From: an uncultured Mediterraneibacter sp.
Lineage (GTDB): Bacteria; Bacillota; Clostridia; Lachnospirales; Lachnospiraceae
Length of the DNA: 64,000 nt
NCBI GenBank assembly: GCA_944383695.1
Contig: CALWQP010000004.1
Span: 47,515-111,514, forward strand
Reading direction: 5' to 3'
Within the stretch, counting starts at the first letter, position 1. Each line of letters begins with the position of its first letter. The notes below the pieces were generated by a model. That model had not been told where the DNA came from. It did no database searches and saw only the letters and a list, made by a program, of their open reading frames with translations. The position numbers and the translations under genes were made by a program. This document shows, one piece after another, positions 25,415 to 34,630 of the stretch.

Positions 25415-27883
25415 TTAACTGTGAGTGCTCCTGTCCACAACAGCGCCTGGGGCAAGAGAAGTGATCGGTATGTTGACATAATGTGCGCTGCTTCCACTGT
25501 TTTCATACAGCAGACCAATCGATCCGTCCGCCTGTTCCGTCAGGCTGGAGTAACCGTAATGAGCGCCGTTGCTGGTGACCTGGTAGGTATAAGCCAGCGT
25601 CATGCTCTTGTCATCTTCAAGCAGGAACGTGTATATCTTGCCATTAGTACGACTAGAGCCGTTCCCGGCAGCGGTGGATACCATGATGGCGGTCTTTCCG
25701 TCAATGGTCCCGGAGTAACGGATCGCAGATATCTGATTGTTGCTTGTCTTGGAGGCTTGAGTTTCCACAGGCTTTCCTGCCACCCATTTGTTGGCTGTAC
25801 TGTCCCACGTATGGTCAGTGTAGCGCAGAACCGTGTTGCCATCCCTGTAAAAGTGGCGGATGGTAGTCTCGTCAATTTGTACCAGACAGCTCTCACTGGA
25901 CCATGTGTTCGTAGTGGAATCATCGGAACGTGTCCATGTTTTTCCATTGTCCGTGGAGTAGATAAAGCTTGCAATCTGATTATGGTTGTTTCCCTTATTG
26001 TTGGTAAAGGTGTAGCAGGGGAACACGATAGTACCGTCCTCCAGGCAGAGCCCGGCGCCAGGCCCCACGCCATAAAACTCATCGGGATTGCTGCGGTCTC
26101 GTACCTGACCATTTAAAATGGAAGGAGCGGACCAGGTCTCCCCGCCGTCATTGGATGTGATCAGCCACAGATAGCATGCGTTGCGGACATGAAGGTCGGC
26201 ATTATAGTAAAATACATTCTGCTGCACATAGTCGGAACTGCCCAGTTGCTGGCAGTAAATGGGCTGTCTGTTTGAGTTATACAGATAGTAGTGGTCATCT
26301 ACATAATACTCTGTCGTGCCGCTGACAGAGATGACAGGAGCAAACCCATCACTGAAATCGCCTATATAGTGGGTATAATTATCGTTGTTCTGCTCATTGG
26401 TCTTCGGGGTATTATAAAGTACCAGCCGGTCTGTGCCATCGATCATTTTGTAACCGGAAGTTTTACCGGGGCGCATAGGAGAGGTATTAAGACCTACGCC
26501 TCCCGGGAACAGATCTACCAACAAATAAAGCGTGCCGTCGCTGCCCTGAACCATGGCAGGATCGATGAAAGCGGTCCCATAATTCTCCTTGGCATTGACA
26601 CTGTCGTTAAAGTAGTTGGGGAAGCTGTATTTCCAGGTCGCGCCGTTATCCTCGGAGATGGAAAAGATGGTGTCCAGGGAGCAGGCGTCGCCAGTGTGGT
26701 TCCAGCGGGCGTCAATGGCTGCCGCCAGATTGCCGTTGTCAAGGGTGATCAGCGAGGGGATACGGAAATTAGCGCTGCCGCCGGTTCCGGATGGGAATGG
26801 CTGTCCCTGAGTGGTACCTGTTCCCGGAGTGCCGGAAGCGATCTGAGTCTGATCTGCAGATTTTTTATAAAGGTACACTTTATAGGGGGTCGTACTGCTG
26901 GTCCAGCCGTTTTGGTTATCGTAAGTCAGATAATAACTTGTACCGCTGATATTCCGGCTGATGGTATATCCGTCACCGCTCTGTTGGATCTGAAAATACT
27001 GAGGACTGCCAGTTTGTGCAGTGAGCCCGTCTGTATTAATGTTGAGATACCTGCCGTTATTCCTGTTGATCTGGATGGAATAACCATTGCTTGAAGCGGA
27101 GATGAGCCAGTGATGCGCGCTGGTACCGGGCTGCACGACGCAGTCCTCAGGAGCGAGAGTATCAGCGGGTGTGCGGCCGTCAGTTTTCACTTGACAGCGG
27201 TCTACTGTAACGGAGTCTCTTGTATGGTGAAGGATACGCAGTTTTTCTCCGTCAGCAGCGGTGGAAGAAACGATAGAGTAAAATCCGTCATCTACGTTCC
27301 TGTTGCTTATCTTTGCGTATACTGGCTTTTTGTAAAGGTAGATTTTATAAGCTGTCGTACTGCTGGTCCAGCCATTCTCATGATCGTAGGTCAGATAATA
27401 TTTTTGACCGTTGATGTCCCGGCTGATGGTATATCCGTCACCATTCTTTTGGATCTGAAAATACTGGGGACTGGCGGTTTTTGCAGTGATCCCGTTTGCA
27501 TCAATATTGATATATCTGCCATTGTTCCTGTTGATCTGAATGGTATATCCGTTTTCCGAGGCAGAGATGACCCAGGAATGTGCGTTGGTACCCGGATGTA
27601 CAGTGCAGTCCACAGGAGTAAGAGTTTCACCAGCGGTTTTCACCACACAGCGGTCCACGCTGGTTGAGTTTTTGGTGTGGTGAAGGATTCGCAGTTTTTC
27701 GCCATCAGCGGCAGTGGATGAAACGATTGCATAAATTCCGCTGTCAACAGCAGTACCGCTTACTTTCATATACTCTATCGCTTCTGTGCCGGAAGCCGCG
27801 GAGACTGTCATGGAAAACAGCGGAAGAGTCAGGCAGATGCTGAGCAATAGAGCCGTCAGTTTGTGCTTTTGTGTTTTTTTCAT
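25415..27883 (-). CDS. Secreted exo-alpha-sialidase (GH33) with two N-terminal repeat modules
   Basis: An 822-residue enzyme that releases terminal sialic acids. Residues 1-30 are a signal peptide. Two tandem modules of about 140 residues (49-187 and 199-341) share long identical stretches and may bind carbohydrate. A Gly/Thr/Ser linker follows, then the six-blade sialidase domain (about 365-822) with FRIP at 373-376 (Arg of the catalytic triad). Three Asp boxes are seen (SEDNGATW at 410-417, SNDGGETW, STDNGKTW), and near the C terminus GYSSLTEQADGSIGLLYE resembles the Tyr/Glu region. No membrane anchor is seen, so it is probably released. Start: the ATG ending at 27883 opens the signal peptide behind an AAAGGA ribosome binding site. 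No other sialic acid genes are nearby. Confidence 0.9.
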   Translation of the reverse strand: MKKTQKHKLTALLLSICLTLPLFSMTVSAASGTEAIEYMKVSGTAVDSGIYAIVSSTAADGEKLRILHHTKNSTSVDRCVVKTAGETLTPVDCTVHPGTNAHSWVISASENGYTIQINRNNGRYINIDANGITAKTASPQYFQIQKNGDGYTISRDINGQKYYLTYDHENGWTSSTTAYKIYLYKKPVYAKISNRNVDDGFYSIVSSTAADGEKLRILHHTRDSVTVDRCQVKTDGRTPADTLAPEDCVVQPGTSAHHWLISASSNGYSIQINRNNGRYLNINTDGLTAQTGSPQYFQIQQSGDGYTISRNISGTSYYLTYDNQNGWTSSTTPYKVYLYKKSADQTQIASGTPGTGTTQGQPFPSGTGGSANFRIPSLITLDNGNLAAAIDARWNHTGDACSLDTIFSISEDNGATWKYSFPNYFNDSVNAKENYGTAFIDPAMVQGSDGTLYLLVDLFPGGVGLNTSPMRPGKTSGYKMIDGTDRLVLYNTPKTNEQNNDNYTHYIGDFSDGFAPVISVSGTTEYYVDDHYYLYNSNRQPIYCQQLGSSDYVQQNVFYYNADLHVRNACYLWLITSNDGGETWSAPSILNGQVRDRSNPDEFYGVGPGAGLCLEDGTIVFPCYTFTNNKGNNHNQIASFIYSTDNGKTWTRSDDSTTNTWSSESCLVQIDETTIRHFYRDGNTVLRYTDHTWDSTANKWVAGKPVETQASKTSNNQISAIRYSGTIDGKTAIMVSTAAGNGSSRTNGKIYTFLLEDDKSMTLAYTYQVTSNGAHYGYSSLTEQADGSIGLLYENSGSSAHYVNIPITSLAPGAVVDRSTHS
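26861..27739 (-). repeat. Two tandem about 420-bp modules inside the sialidase gene
   Basis: Module 1 (27323-27739) and module 2 (26861-27289) encode near-repeats. Both contain VSSTAADGEKLRILHHT, the stretch INRNNGRY, SPQYFQIQ, GDGYTISR and NGWTSSTT. Module 2 has a short insertion (around DGRTPADTL). The high similarity indicates a fairly recent internal duplication. Confidence 0.85.
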
Positions 27884-28101
27884 ATTTTTTATCCTTTCTT
27901 TGATTTGGAACAGCGGTATCTGCAAAGTGCGCTCCTCGCACTGTGAATCTCTATTCGATAAGGATATGGTCTGCAGTCCTGCTTTTCCATTGTTTTCCAT
28001 TTTATCATAAAAGAAAAAAATTATCATTATTATTTTTGTGATATTGTTTTATTTGTGAGTAAAATCTGCAAACGGAAAAAGATCCGGTCACTGCTTTTTA
28101 T

Positions 28102-28131
28102 TTGTACATCGGATGATTTTAGTGTTATGAT
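28102..28131 (+). promoter_or_regulatory. Promoter of the M24 aminopeptidase gene
   Basis: TTGTAC (28102-28107), 18-bp spacer, TATGAT (28126-28131) preceded by TGT (extended -10). A short hairpin (28150-28169) lies in the leader. Confidence 0.65.
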
Positions 28132-28208
28132 AGAGTAGGCTGTAAAATACACTCCGAAGATTCGGGGTGATTTGCTGTGACTTATTTCAATGACAGGAGG
28201 TTTTCCTG

Positions 28209-29996
28209 ATGAAAATTTCTGACAGGATTGCTGCCCTTCGCGGGGAGATGGAGCGGGAGGGAATTGATATTTGGATCGTCCCTTCTTCGGATTACCATCA
28301 AAGTGAATACGTGGGAGAGCATTTTAAGGCCCGGCAGTATATGACCGGATTCACCGGATCTGCGGGCACTGCCGTGTTTACACGAGATAAAGCCTGCCTA
28401 TGGACAGACGGCAGATACTTTATACAGGCGGAGAAAGAATTGGACGGAAGCGGCATCACCCTCTGCAAGATGGGTGAACCGGACTGCGTCGCGATCGAAA
28501 CATTTCTGGAAAAGGAGCTCCCGGTGGAGGGCGTGATCGGATTTGACGGAAGGACAGTGGGGATCGGAGAAGGAAAGGGGTATGAGGCTGCTGCGGCGCG
28601 AAAAAGCGGGACAGTAAGTTATCAGCATGACCTTATAGGCAGTATATGGAAGGACAGACCGGAACTTCCGAGAGAAAAAGCGTTTGCCCTTGAAGAAAAA
28701 TATGCCGGGGAGAGTGCGGCATCCAAGCTGATGCGTGTGCGGGAAAAGATGCAGGAGCAGGGCGCGGATGTCCATCTGCTGACGAGCCTGGACGATATAG
28801 CCTGGCTGCTCAACATCAGGGGAAATGACGTGGCATACTGTCCGTTAGTCCTCAGCTATCTTATTTTATATATGGATCGTGGAGAACTCTATGCGGATGC
28901 GAAGAAGTTTTCTTCGAAGATGCGGGCTGACCTTGCGGGGAACGGCATCATACTCCGCCCTTATGATGAAATAGAGGAAGCCGTGTCAGCGATTCCTGCA
29001 TCATCCTGTGTCCTGCTTGACGCGGAGCGGGTAAGCTACGCGCTGTACAGAAGGCTTCCTGAAAATGTCAGGATCAAAGAATCGGAAAATCCGGAGATTC
29101 TGATGAAATGTATTAAAAATGATATTGAGGCTGCAAATATCAGGAAAGCACATTTAAAAGACGCGGCAGCACATACCAGATTCATGTACTGGCTGAAAAA
29201 GAATATCGGAAAGCAGGAGATCACAGAGATATCCGCCGCTGAGAAGCTGGAGTCCTTCCGCAAGGAGCAGGGGGGATATCTGGGGGCAAGCTTTGAACCC
29301 ATCAGCGCATTTGCAGAACACGGCGCGATCGTCCATTACAGTGCGACAGGGGAGACAAACGCATCTCTGACAGAAGGAAAGCTGCTGCTGACAGATACCG
29401 GGGGGCATTATCTGGAAGGATCGACAGATATTACGCGGACAGTGGCGCTGGGAGAAGTCTCCCAAAAGGAAAAGGAGGATTTTACCCTTGTTGCCCGGGC
29501 AATGCTGCGTCTGATGAACACAGTATTCCTTTATGGGTGCAGCGGAGCGAACCTGGACTGTATTGCAAGAGAGGTCTTCTGGAAAAAGAGGGTAAACTTT
29601 AATCATGGCACAGGACATGGGGTGGGGTATCTTCTCAATGTCCATGAGCCGCCTGTTAATTTCCGTTGGAAAGAAGGAAAGACGCCGGCGCCGGTACTGG
29701 AAAAAAACATGGTGATCACGGATGAACCGGGCTTATATATCGAAGGCGCCTATGGTATCCGTCTTGAGAATGAGCTTCTGGTGCGCGAGGATGAGAAAAA
29801 CGGATATGGACAGTTCATGCGTTTTGAACCGCTGACGTTTGTTCCGATCGATCTTGATGCTCTGCTTCCGGAGGAGATGACAGAAGAGGAAAGAAAGATG
29901 CTCAATGTTTACCACAAAAGAGTCTATGAAACCGTATCTCCTTATCTGAATGAGGAAGAGAAGCAGTGGCTCAAAGAATATACCAGGTCCATCTAA
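28209..29996 (+). CDS. Xaa-Pro aminopeptidase family protein (M24B)
   Basis: A 595-residue cytoplasmic metallopeptidase expected to remove N-terminal residues before proline. It has two creatinase-like N-terminal domains (about 1-135 and 150-300) and a C-terminal pita-bread domain. The latter contains all five metal ligands: the Asp pair in TDTGGHYLEGSTDITR, His in NHGTGHGVGYLL, Glu in ITDEPGLYIEG and Glu in IRLENELLV. The three-domain layout and size match the long eukaryote-like aminopeptidase P form. A strong AGGAGG and an extended -10 promoter stand upstream. The next gene, an RpiR-type regulator, follows after 74 bases without a terminator. Confidence 0.93.
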   Translation: MKISDRIAALRGEMEREGIDIWIVPSSDYHQSEYVGEHFKARQYMTGFTGSAGTAVFTRDKACLWTDGRYFIQAEKELDGSGITLCKMGEPDCVAIETFLEKELPVEGVIGFDGRTVGIGEGKGYEAAAARKSGTVSYQHDLIGSIWKDRPELPREKAFALEEKYAGESAASKLMRVREKMQEQGADVHLLTSLDDIAWLLNIRGNDVAYCPLVLSYLILYMDRGELYADAKKFSSKMRADLAGNGIILRPYDEIEEAVSAIPASSCVLLDAERVSYALYRRLPENVRIKESENPEILMKCIKNDIEAANIRKAHLKDAAAHTRFMYWLKKNIGKQEITEISAAEKLESFRKEQGGYLGASFEPISAFAEHGAIVHYSATGETNASLTEGKLLLTDTGGHYLEGSTDITRTVALGEVSQKEKEDFTLVARAMLRLMNTVFLYGCSGANLDCIAREVFWKKRVNFNHGTGHGVGYLLNVHEPPVNFRWKEGKTPAPVLEKNMVITDEPGLYIEGAYGIRLENELLVREDEKNGYGQFMRFEPLTFVPIDLDALLPEEMTEEERKMLNVYHKRVYETVSPYLNEEEKQWLKEYTRSI

Positions 29997-30070
29997 AGTT
30001 TTCCTGACGGGAGACAGACGTGGACGAGGCTTGTGAAAAACAGAGTAAGAAAAAATAAGGAAAGAATATA

Positions 30071-31048
30071 ATGGAAATAACAGAAAATACGACAAACGAA
30101 CTGCTCCTCAGAATCGAGGGGAAATATGCGAAGATGAGCAAGGGACAGCGCAGGCTGGCAGACTATGTGTGCGCGAATTATGACAAGGCAGTGTTCCTTA
30201 CCGCGGCAAAGCTGGGCGAGACCGTGGGTGTCAGTGAGTCCACGGTAGTGCGTTTTGCGATCCAGCTTGGCTATAAAGGATATCCGGACTTTCAGAAGGC
30301 GCTGGAAGAATTGGTAAGGAACAAGCTCAATTCGATCCAGCGGATGGAGGTCACATATGGCAGGATCAGCCAGAGTGAGATTTTGGAGACGGTCCTTCAC
30401 TCAGATATAGAGAAAATCAAACAGACTCTTGCGGTGATCGATGATAAAGCTTTTAATCTTGCCATTGATACCATCCTTGGCGCAAAGCGGATATATGTCA
30501 TCGGAATCAGGAGTTGCGCTCCGCTGGCGGCATTTTTCGGATTTTACCTGAATCTGATCTGTGAGAATGTTACGACTGTAGACACGAACAGTTCCAGTGA
30601 AATATTTGAACAATTAATACGCATTGATGAAAAGGATGTGATCATAGGGATCAGTTTTCCCCGATATTCTATGCGCACACTGAAGGCTTTGGAGTTCGCC
30701 AGCAACCGGAAAGCAAAAGTGATCACTCTCACGGACAGCATACACTCCCCCATGAATCTGTATTCTTCCTGCAATCTGATCGCGCGCAGTGACATGGCGT
30801 CTATCGTGGATTCCCTTGTGGCGCCTTTAAGCGTGATCAATGCGCTGGTCGTTGCGCTGTGCATGAAGAAACAAAAAGAAGTCGTTTCAACGCTGGAAAC
30901 ACTTGAGGAGATATGGGGAGAATATCAGGTGTACAGCGGAGACGAACTGAATCCCGTGAGCAGGTCGTTTTCCGTAAAGCGTACAGAAGCGGCCACAGAA
31001 TCTGCCGGGTCACAGGAAAACGGAAAGGAAGGACATAAAGATGCATAA
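30071..31048 (+). CDS. MurR/RpiR family transcriptional regulator
   Basis: A 325-residue regulator. The N-terminal helix-turn-helix domain (about 1-80) includes VGVSESTVVRFAIQLGYKGYPDFQKAL, typical of RpiR proteins. A SIS sugar-phosphate-binding domain follows at about 120-255 (IYVIGIRSCAPLAAFF). The C terminus is a charged tail of about 35 residues not typical of the family. The gene overlaps the next (flavoprotein) gene by eight bases, so the two are translated together. The target is unknown; the nearest sugar-related gene is the sialidase, but no nan genes are present to support a link. Confidence 0.9.
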   Translation: MEITENTTNELLLRIEGKYAKMSKGQRRLADYVCANYDKAVFLTAAKLGETVGVSESTVVRFAIQLGYKGYPDFQKALEELVRNKLNSIQRMEVTYGRISQSEILETVLHSDIEKIKQTLAVIDDKAFNLAIDTILGAKRIYVIGIRSCAPLAAFFGFYLNLICENVTTVDTNSSSEIFEQLIRIDEKDVIIGISFPRYSMRTLKALEFASNRKAKVITLTDSIHSPMNLYSSCNLIARSDMASIVDSLVAPLSVINALVVALCMKKQKEVVSTLETLEEIWGEYQVYSGDELNPVSRSFSVKRTEAATESAGSQENGKEGHKDA

Positions 31049-32285
31049 GGTTCTTGTAGTCGGCGGAGGCGCAGCAGGAATGATGGCAGCAGTCACGGCA
31101 GCGAGAAACGGCGGAGAGGTCCTTCTCATTGAAAAAAATGAAAAGCTGGGAAAGAAGCTGTTTATCACAGGGAAAGGACGGTGCAATATTACAAACTCTG
31201 GGGATATTGAAGATCTCTTTTCCGCAGTTGTCAGTAATCCCAAATTCCTGTACAGCAGCTTTTACAGTCTGACAAATGACCAGGTCGTAGACTTTTTTGA
31301 AGAACTGGGAGTGAAGACCAAAGTCGAGAGAGGTGGAAGAGTCTTCCCGGAATCTGACCATTCTTCCGATGTGATCCGGGCGCTGGAACAGGAAATGAAA
31401 CGGCTCGGGGCGGAGGTAAGCCTTAAGTCAGAAGTAAAGGAAATACTCACTGAAGAAGGAAGCGCAAAAGGAGTCCTTCTCTCATCCGGTAAAAAACTGT
31501 ATGCGGATGCAGTGGTCATAGCAACAGGCGGGATTTCTTATCCCTCCACAGGTTCCACCGGAGACGGTTACCGGTTCGCCCGGGCGTGCGGGCATACAGT
31601 GACAGACCTTTCTCCTTCTCTGGTGCCAATGGAAGTGAAAGAGTGGTATGCAAAAGAATTAATGGGCTTATCCCTGAGAAACATTAAAATACGGATCACT
31701 GCCGGAAAGAAGAATCTGTATGAAGAATTTGGGGAAATGCTCTTTACTCATTATGGCGTGACAGGCCCTGTTATTTTAAGCGCCAGCAGTATTGCAGGGA
31801 AACGCCTGAAAGAACAGGAGCTGACGCTCCATATTGACCTGAAGCCTGCTCTTACGGAAGAGCAGCTTGATAAGAGAGTGTTGAGAGAATTCGAAGCCAG
31901 CCATAACCGCCAGTTTAAAAACGCGGTTGACAGCCTCTTCCCCGCAAAATTGAAGCCAGTGATGGTTGAACTGTCCGGTATCCCGGAAGAAAAGAAAGTA
32001 AACGAGATCACAAAAGAAGAACGGAAGCATTTTGTACACCTCATCAAAAACTTTAATATGACCCTCACCAGCCTGCGGGGGTATAATGAAGCGATCATCA
32101 CAAAAGGCGGCGTGTCTGTAAAAGAGATCGATCCAGGGACCATGGAGTCAAAGCTGGTAAAAGGCCTCTATTTTGCCGGAGAAGTGCTCGATCTGGATGC
32201 AGTGACCGGAGGATACAATCTGCAGATCGCGTGGGGCACAGGATATCTGGCGGGATTAAACGCAGGTGTCCGGGAAGATATCTGA
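31041..32285 (+). CDS. BaiN/YhiN (HI0933) family FAD-dependent oxidoreductase
   Basis: A 414-residue flavoprotein. The N-terminal Rossmann motif is VGGGAAGMMAAVTAARNG, followed by the family signature EKLGKKLFITGKGRCNITN. The C terminus has the FAD-contacting ATGGISYPSTGSTGDGY and AGEVLDLDAVTGGYNLQIAW. Members include BaiN, linked to bile acid dehydroxylation in gut clostridia, but most family members have no proven role and this one should not be assigned to bile acids on sequence alone. It starts inside the upstream RpiR gene. Confidence 0.9.
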   Translation: MHKVLVVGGGAAGMMAAVTAARNGGEVLLIEKNEKLGKKLFITGKGRCNITNSGDIEDLFSAVVSNPKFLYSSFYSLTNDQVVDFFEELGVKTKVERGGRVFPESDHSSDVIRALEQEMKRLGAEVSLKSEVKEILTEEGSAKGVLLSSGKKLYADAVVIATGGISYPSTGSTGDGYRFARACGHTVTDLSPSLVPMEVKEWYAKELMGLSLRNIKIRITAGKKNLYEEFGEMLFTHYGVTGPVILSASSIAGKRLKEQELTLHIDLKPALTEEQLDKRVLREFEASHNRQFKNAVDSLFPAKLKPVMVELSGIPEEKKVNEITKEERKHFVHLIKNFNMTLTSLRGYNEAIITKGGVSVKEIDPGTMESKLVKGLYFAGEVLDLDAVTGGYNLQIAWGTGYLAGLNAGVREDI

Positions 32286-32356
32286 GGATGCTCCCGGGAG
32301 GATAGGGGGCGCTTACGCAGGACAGCGGAGTATTAAAAGCGGATAGAATTTACCTC

Positions 32357-32385
32357 TTGAATTGTTCGAACATATGTGCTATTAT
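32357..32385 (+). promoter_or_regulatory. Promoter of the radical-SAM repair operon
   Basis: TTGAAT (32357-32362), 17-bp spacer, TATTAT (32380-32385). One LexA-type box lies in the spacer and a second just downstream of the -10. Confidence 0.75.
32367..32380 (+). promoter_or_regulatory. LexA-type SOS box, upstream copy
   Basis: CGAACATATGTGCT matches the Firmicutes SOS consensus CGAAC-N4-GTTCG with two mismatches in the right half. It lies between the -35 and -10 elements. Confidence 0.55.
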
Positions 32386-32393
32386 ATAGAAAA

Positions 32394-32407
32394 AGAACAT
32401 ATGTTCG
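32394..32407 (+). promoter_or_regulatory. LexA-type SOS box, downstream copy
   Basis: AGAACATATGTTCG matches CGAAC-N4-GTTCG with one mismatch and contains the perfect palindrome GAACATATGTTC. It covers the expected transcription start, 27 bp from the upstream box. Confidence 0.8.
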
Positions 32408-32429
32408 AATGTTGAAAAGAGGTTTTTTA

Positions 32430-33749
32430 ATGCGGGACAGGATACAGAAAGAAATTTCCCTTTATGAAAAACTCAATATTTTATCTGATGCGGCGAAGTA
32501 TGATGTTTCCTGTACTTCAAGCGGCGTGGAACGGCAGGGCGACGGAACCGGCATGGGAAACTGCTTAAAAGCCGGAATATGTCACAGCTTTTCGGCGGAC
32601 GGCAGATGTATTTCCCTTCTTAAGATATTGTTTACGAATGAGTGTATCTATGACTGCAAATACTGCATCAACCGTGCCTCAAATGACGTGGTAAGGACGT
32701 CATTTACGCCGGAAGAGGTGTGTACTTTGACGATGGAGTTTTACAGGAGAAATTATATTGAGGGGCTCTTCTTAAGTTCCGGTGTGCTGAAGAGCCCGGA
32801 TTACACGATGGAGCTCATCTACGCCACTTTGTACAGGCTGAGGCATGTATGCAATTTCCAGGGTTATATTCATGTGAAGGCCATCCCGGGAGCGGACCAG
32901 AGACTGATCCGGCTGACGGGATATCTGGCTGACAGGATGAGCGTGAACATGGAGCTTCCCACAGCAGAAAGCCTGCGTCTTCTGGCGCCCCACAAGTCCA
33001 GAAAGAATATCCTTGAACCAATGCGGTTTGTTCAGGAAAAGATGAAGGAGAATCGTCAGGAGATCACACTGTACCGCAGCGCTCCCCGGTTTGTTCCGGC
33101 AGGTCAGAGTACTCAGATGATCATAGGAGCAACCCCGGAGACGGATTACCAGATTCTCCGGGTGACAGAATCGCTGTACAAAAAGTTCGATTTAAAGCGC
33201 GTATTTTTTTCGGCGTTTGTCCCTGTCAATGAAGACAAGGCGCTGCCTGCCATCAGGGAACAGGGACCGCCGCTTTTAAGGGAACACAGGCTTTATCAGG
33301 CGGACTGGCTGCTGCGCTTCTATCATTTTGAAGCGGATGAGCTTCTGGATGAGGATAACCCGAATTTTAATGTGCTGCTGGACCCGAAATGTTGCTGGGC
33401 GCTGAAGCATCTGGAGACCTTTCCGGTAGAGATCAACCGGGCGGACTATCACACTCTTCTCCGTGTGCCGGGGATTGGCTATAAGTCGGCGGGCCGTATC
33501 GTAAAGGCGCGGCGTATGGGCAGCATTGGGTTTGAAGACCTGAAAAAAATGGGCGTGGTACTGAAAAGGGCGCTGTATTTTATCACTTGCGGCGGAAAGA
33601 TGATGCATCCTGTGCGGATAGATAAAGATTACATTACAAGAAACCTGCTGAACACAAAAGAAAGGCTGCCGGAGGGCTCGGATGGGATGACGTTCAGGCA
33701 GATGACTCTGTTTGATGATATGAATTTAAGCGGGGTGAATGTGAAGTGA
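32430..33749 (+). CDS. Putative DNA modification/repair radical SAM protein (TIGR03916 type)
   Basis: A 439-residue radical SAM protein. The [4Fe-4S] motif CxxxCxxC is CIYDCKYC, Cys72, Cys76 and Cys79. Upstream there is a conserved segment (GVERQGDGTGMGNCLKAGICHSF). Near the C terminus is a helix-hairpin-helix DNA-binding motif (LLRVPGIGYKSAGRIV). This architecture is that of TIGR03916, always paired with a DUF4130 protein, here the overlapping next gene. Its substrate is not known; a DNA lesion or modified base is inferred from the helix-hairpin-helix, the partner and the SOS boxes. Start: the ATG at 32430 with AAAAGAGG upstream; earlier in-frame starts lie within the LexA boxes. Confidence 0.9.
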   Translation: MRDRIQKEISLYEKLNILSDAAKYDVSCTSSGVERQGDGTGMGNCLKAGICHSFSADGRCISLLKILFTNECIYDCKYCINRASNDVVRTSFTPEEVCTLTMEFYRRNYIEGLFLSSGVLKSPDYTMELIYATLYRLRHVCNFQGYIHVKAIPGADQRLIRLTGYLADRMSVNMELPTAESLRLLAPHKSRKNILEPMRFVQEKMKENRQEITLYRSAPRFVPAGQSTQMIIGATPETDYQILRVTESLYKKFDLKRVFFSAFVPVNEDKALPAIREQGPPLLREHRLYQADWLLRFYHFEADELLDEDNPNFNVLLDPKCCWALKHLETFPVEINRADYHTLLRVPGIGYKSAGRIVKARRMGSIGFEDLKKMGVVLKRALYFITCGGKMMHPVRIDKDYITRNLLNTKERLPEGSDGMTFRQMTLFDDMNLSGVNVK

Positions 33750-34510
33750 GGCAGATCTATATATGTACGGATACCATAACAGGACTGTATTCCGCGCTCC
33801 ATGATGCGTGGAAAGAATGCAGAGACGGGGACGCCGGCATTGAAGTCCGGGGGAAAACGCAGCAGCAGCTCTTCTGCGAATATCGGACTGTGGTGGAGTG
33901 CGAACAGAAGGCAGTACGGCTGGAGCGGATGATAAAGCGGTATCTGGGCTGCAATGCATACTGGGACATCTACCACGCCCTGTTGTCTGATGACGGGGCA
34001 AAGGGAACAGTCGTCTTCCGGGCGATGCAGGAATCAAGAAATATAAAAGACAGCCGGAAGATCATGGATCACCTGGGAAATCCGGACGTGGCAAAAGTGT
34101 TTGCGCTGAGCAGGAGCGTATCGAATGAAGCGCATATGTATGAAGAGTTTATCCGGTTTCGGGAGCTGGAGAATGGGATACTTTTTTCTGAGATCACGCC
34201 GAAAGCACAGATTCTGACCTGTGTCGCCGATCATTTTACAGACCGCTTTCCGATTGAAAACTGGATGATATATGATAAAACGCACCAGGTCTTTCTTGTC
34301 CATGGGGCAAGAGAGCAATGGAGGCTTGTGTGGGGTGAGGCGCTGAACCGGAAGGCTGCCGGTATGATTTCTGAAAAGGAACTGAAATATGAACGGCTCT
34401 GGAAAGTTTTTTTTGAATCCATCACGATCAAAGAGAGAGAAAATCCTAAATGCCAGCAGAATCATCTGCCGCTGCGATACAGAGAAGGCATGCCGGAAAT
34501 GTTCCAATGA
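33746..34510 (+). CDS. DUF4130 (TIGR03915) putative DNA repair protein
   Basis: A 254-residue partner of the radical SAM protein. It starts RQIYICTDTITGLYSALHDAWKE and has the family segment FPIENWMIYDKTHQVFLVHG in its C-terminal half. In many proteobacteria this domain is fused to a uracil-DNA glycosylase-like domain; here it stands alone. The start is GTG at 33746 overlapping the upstream TGA, so translation is coupled. It shares the LexA-controlled promoter. Its biochemical activity is unknown. Confidence 0.88.
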   Translation: MRQIYICTDTITGLYSALHDAWKECRDGDAGIEVRGKTQQQLFCEYRTVVECEQKAVRLERMIKRYLGCNAYWDIYHALLSDDGAKGTVVFRAMQESRNIKDSRKIMDHLGNPDVAKVFALSRSVSNEAHMYEEFIRFRELENGILFSEITPKAQILTCVADHFTDRFPIENWMIYDKTHQVFLVHGAREQWRLVWGEALNRKAAGMISEKELKYERLWKVFFESITIKERENPKCQQNHLPLRYREGMPEMFQ

Positions 34511-34567
34511 GCATAAGGCTTCTGCGTATTTTAAATATCAATGCTTCTGGTCGTCCCTGCCCTGGTC

Positions 34568-34596
34568 TTGCATTGAGCGCGAAATAAGATTATGAT
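34568..34596 (+). promoter_or_regulatory. Promoter of the nuclease-helicase gene
   Basis: TTGCAT (34568-34573), 17-bp spacer, TATGAT (34591-34596). I see no LexA-type box here, so the helicase can be expressed outside SOS as well as by read-through. Confidence 0.7.
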
Positions 34597-34630
34597 AGAA
34601 GCATCATTGTGAAAAGGCGGAAGTATACAG

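Noticed and set aside
26291..27667. Open frames on the plus strand opposite the sialidase gene
   Set aside because: They mirror the repeat modules on the other strand and have no domain match; not genes.
28150..28169. Small hairpin in the leader of the aminopeptidase gene as a riboswitch
   Set aside because: A single 8-bp stem with one G-U pair is not enough to support regulation.
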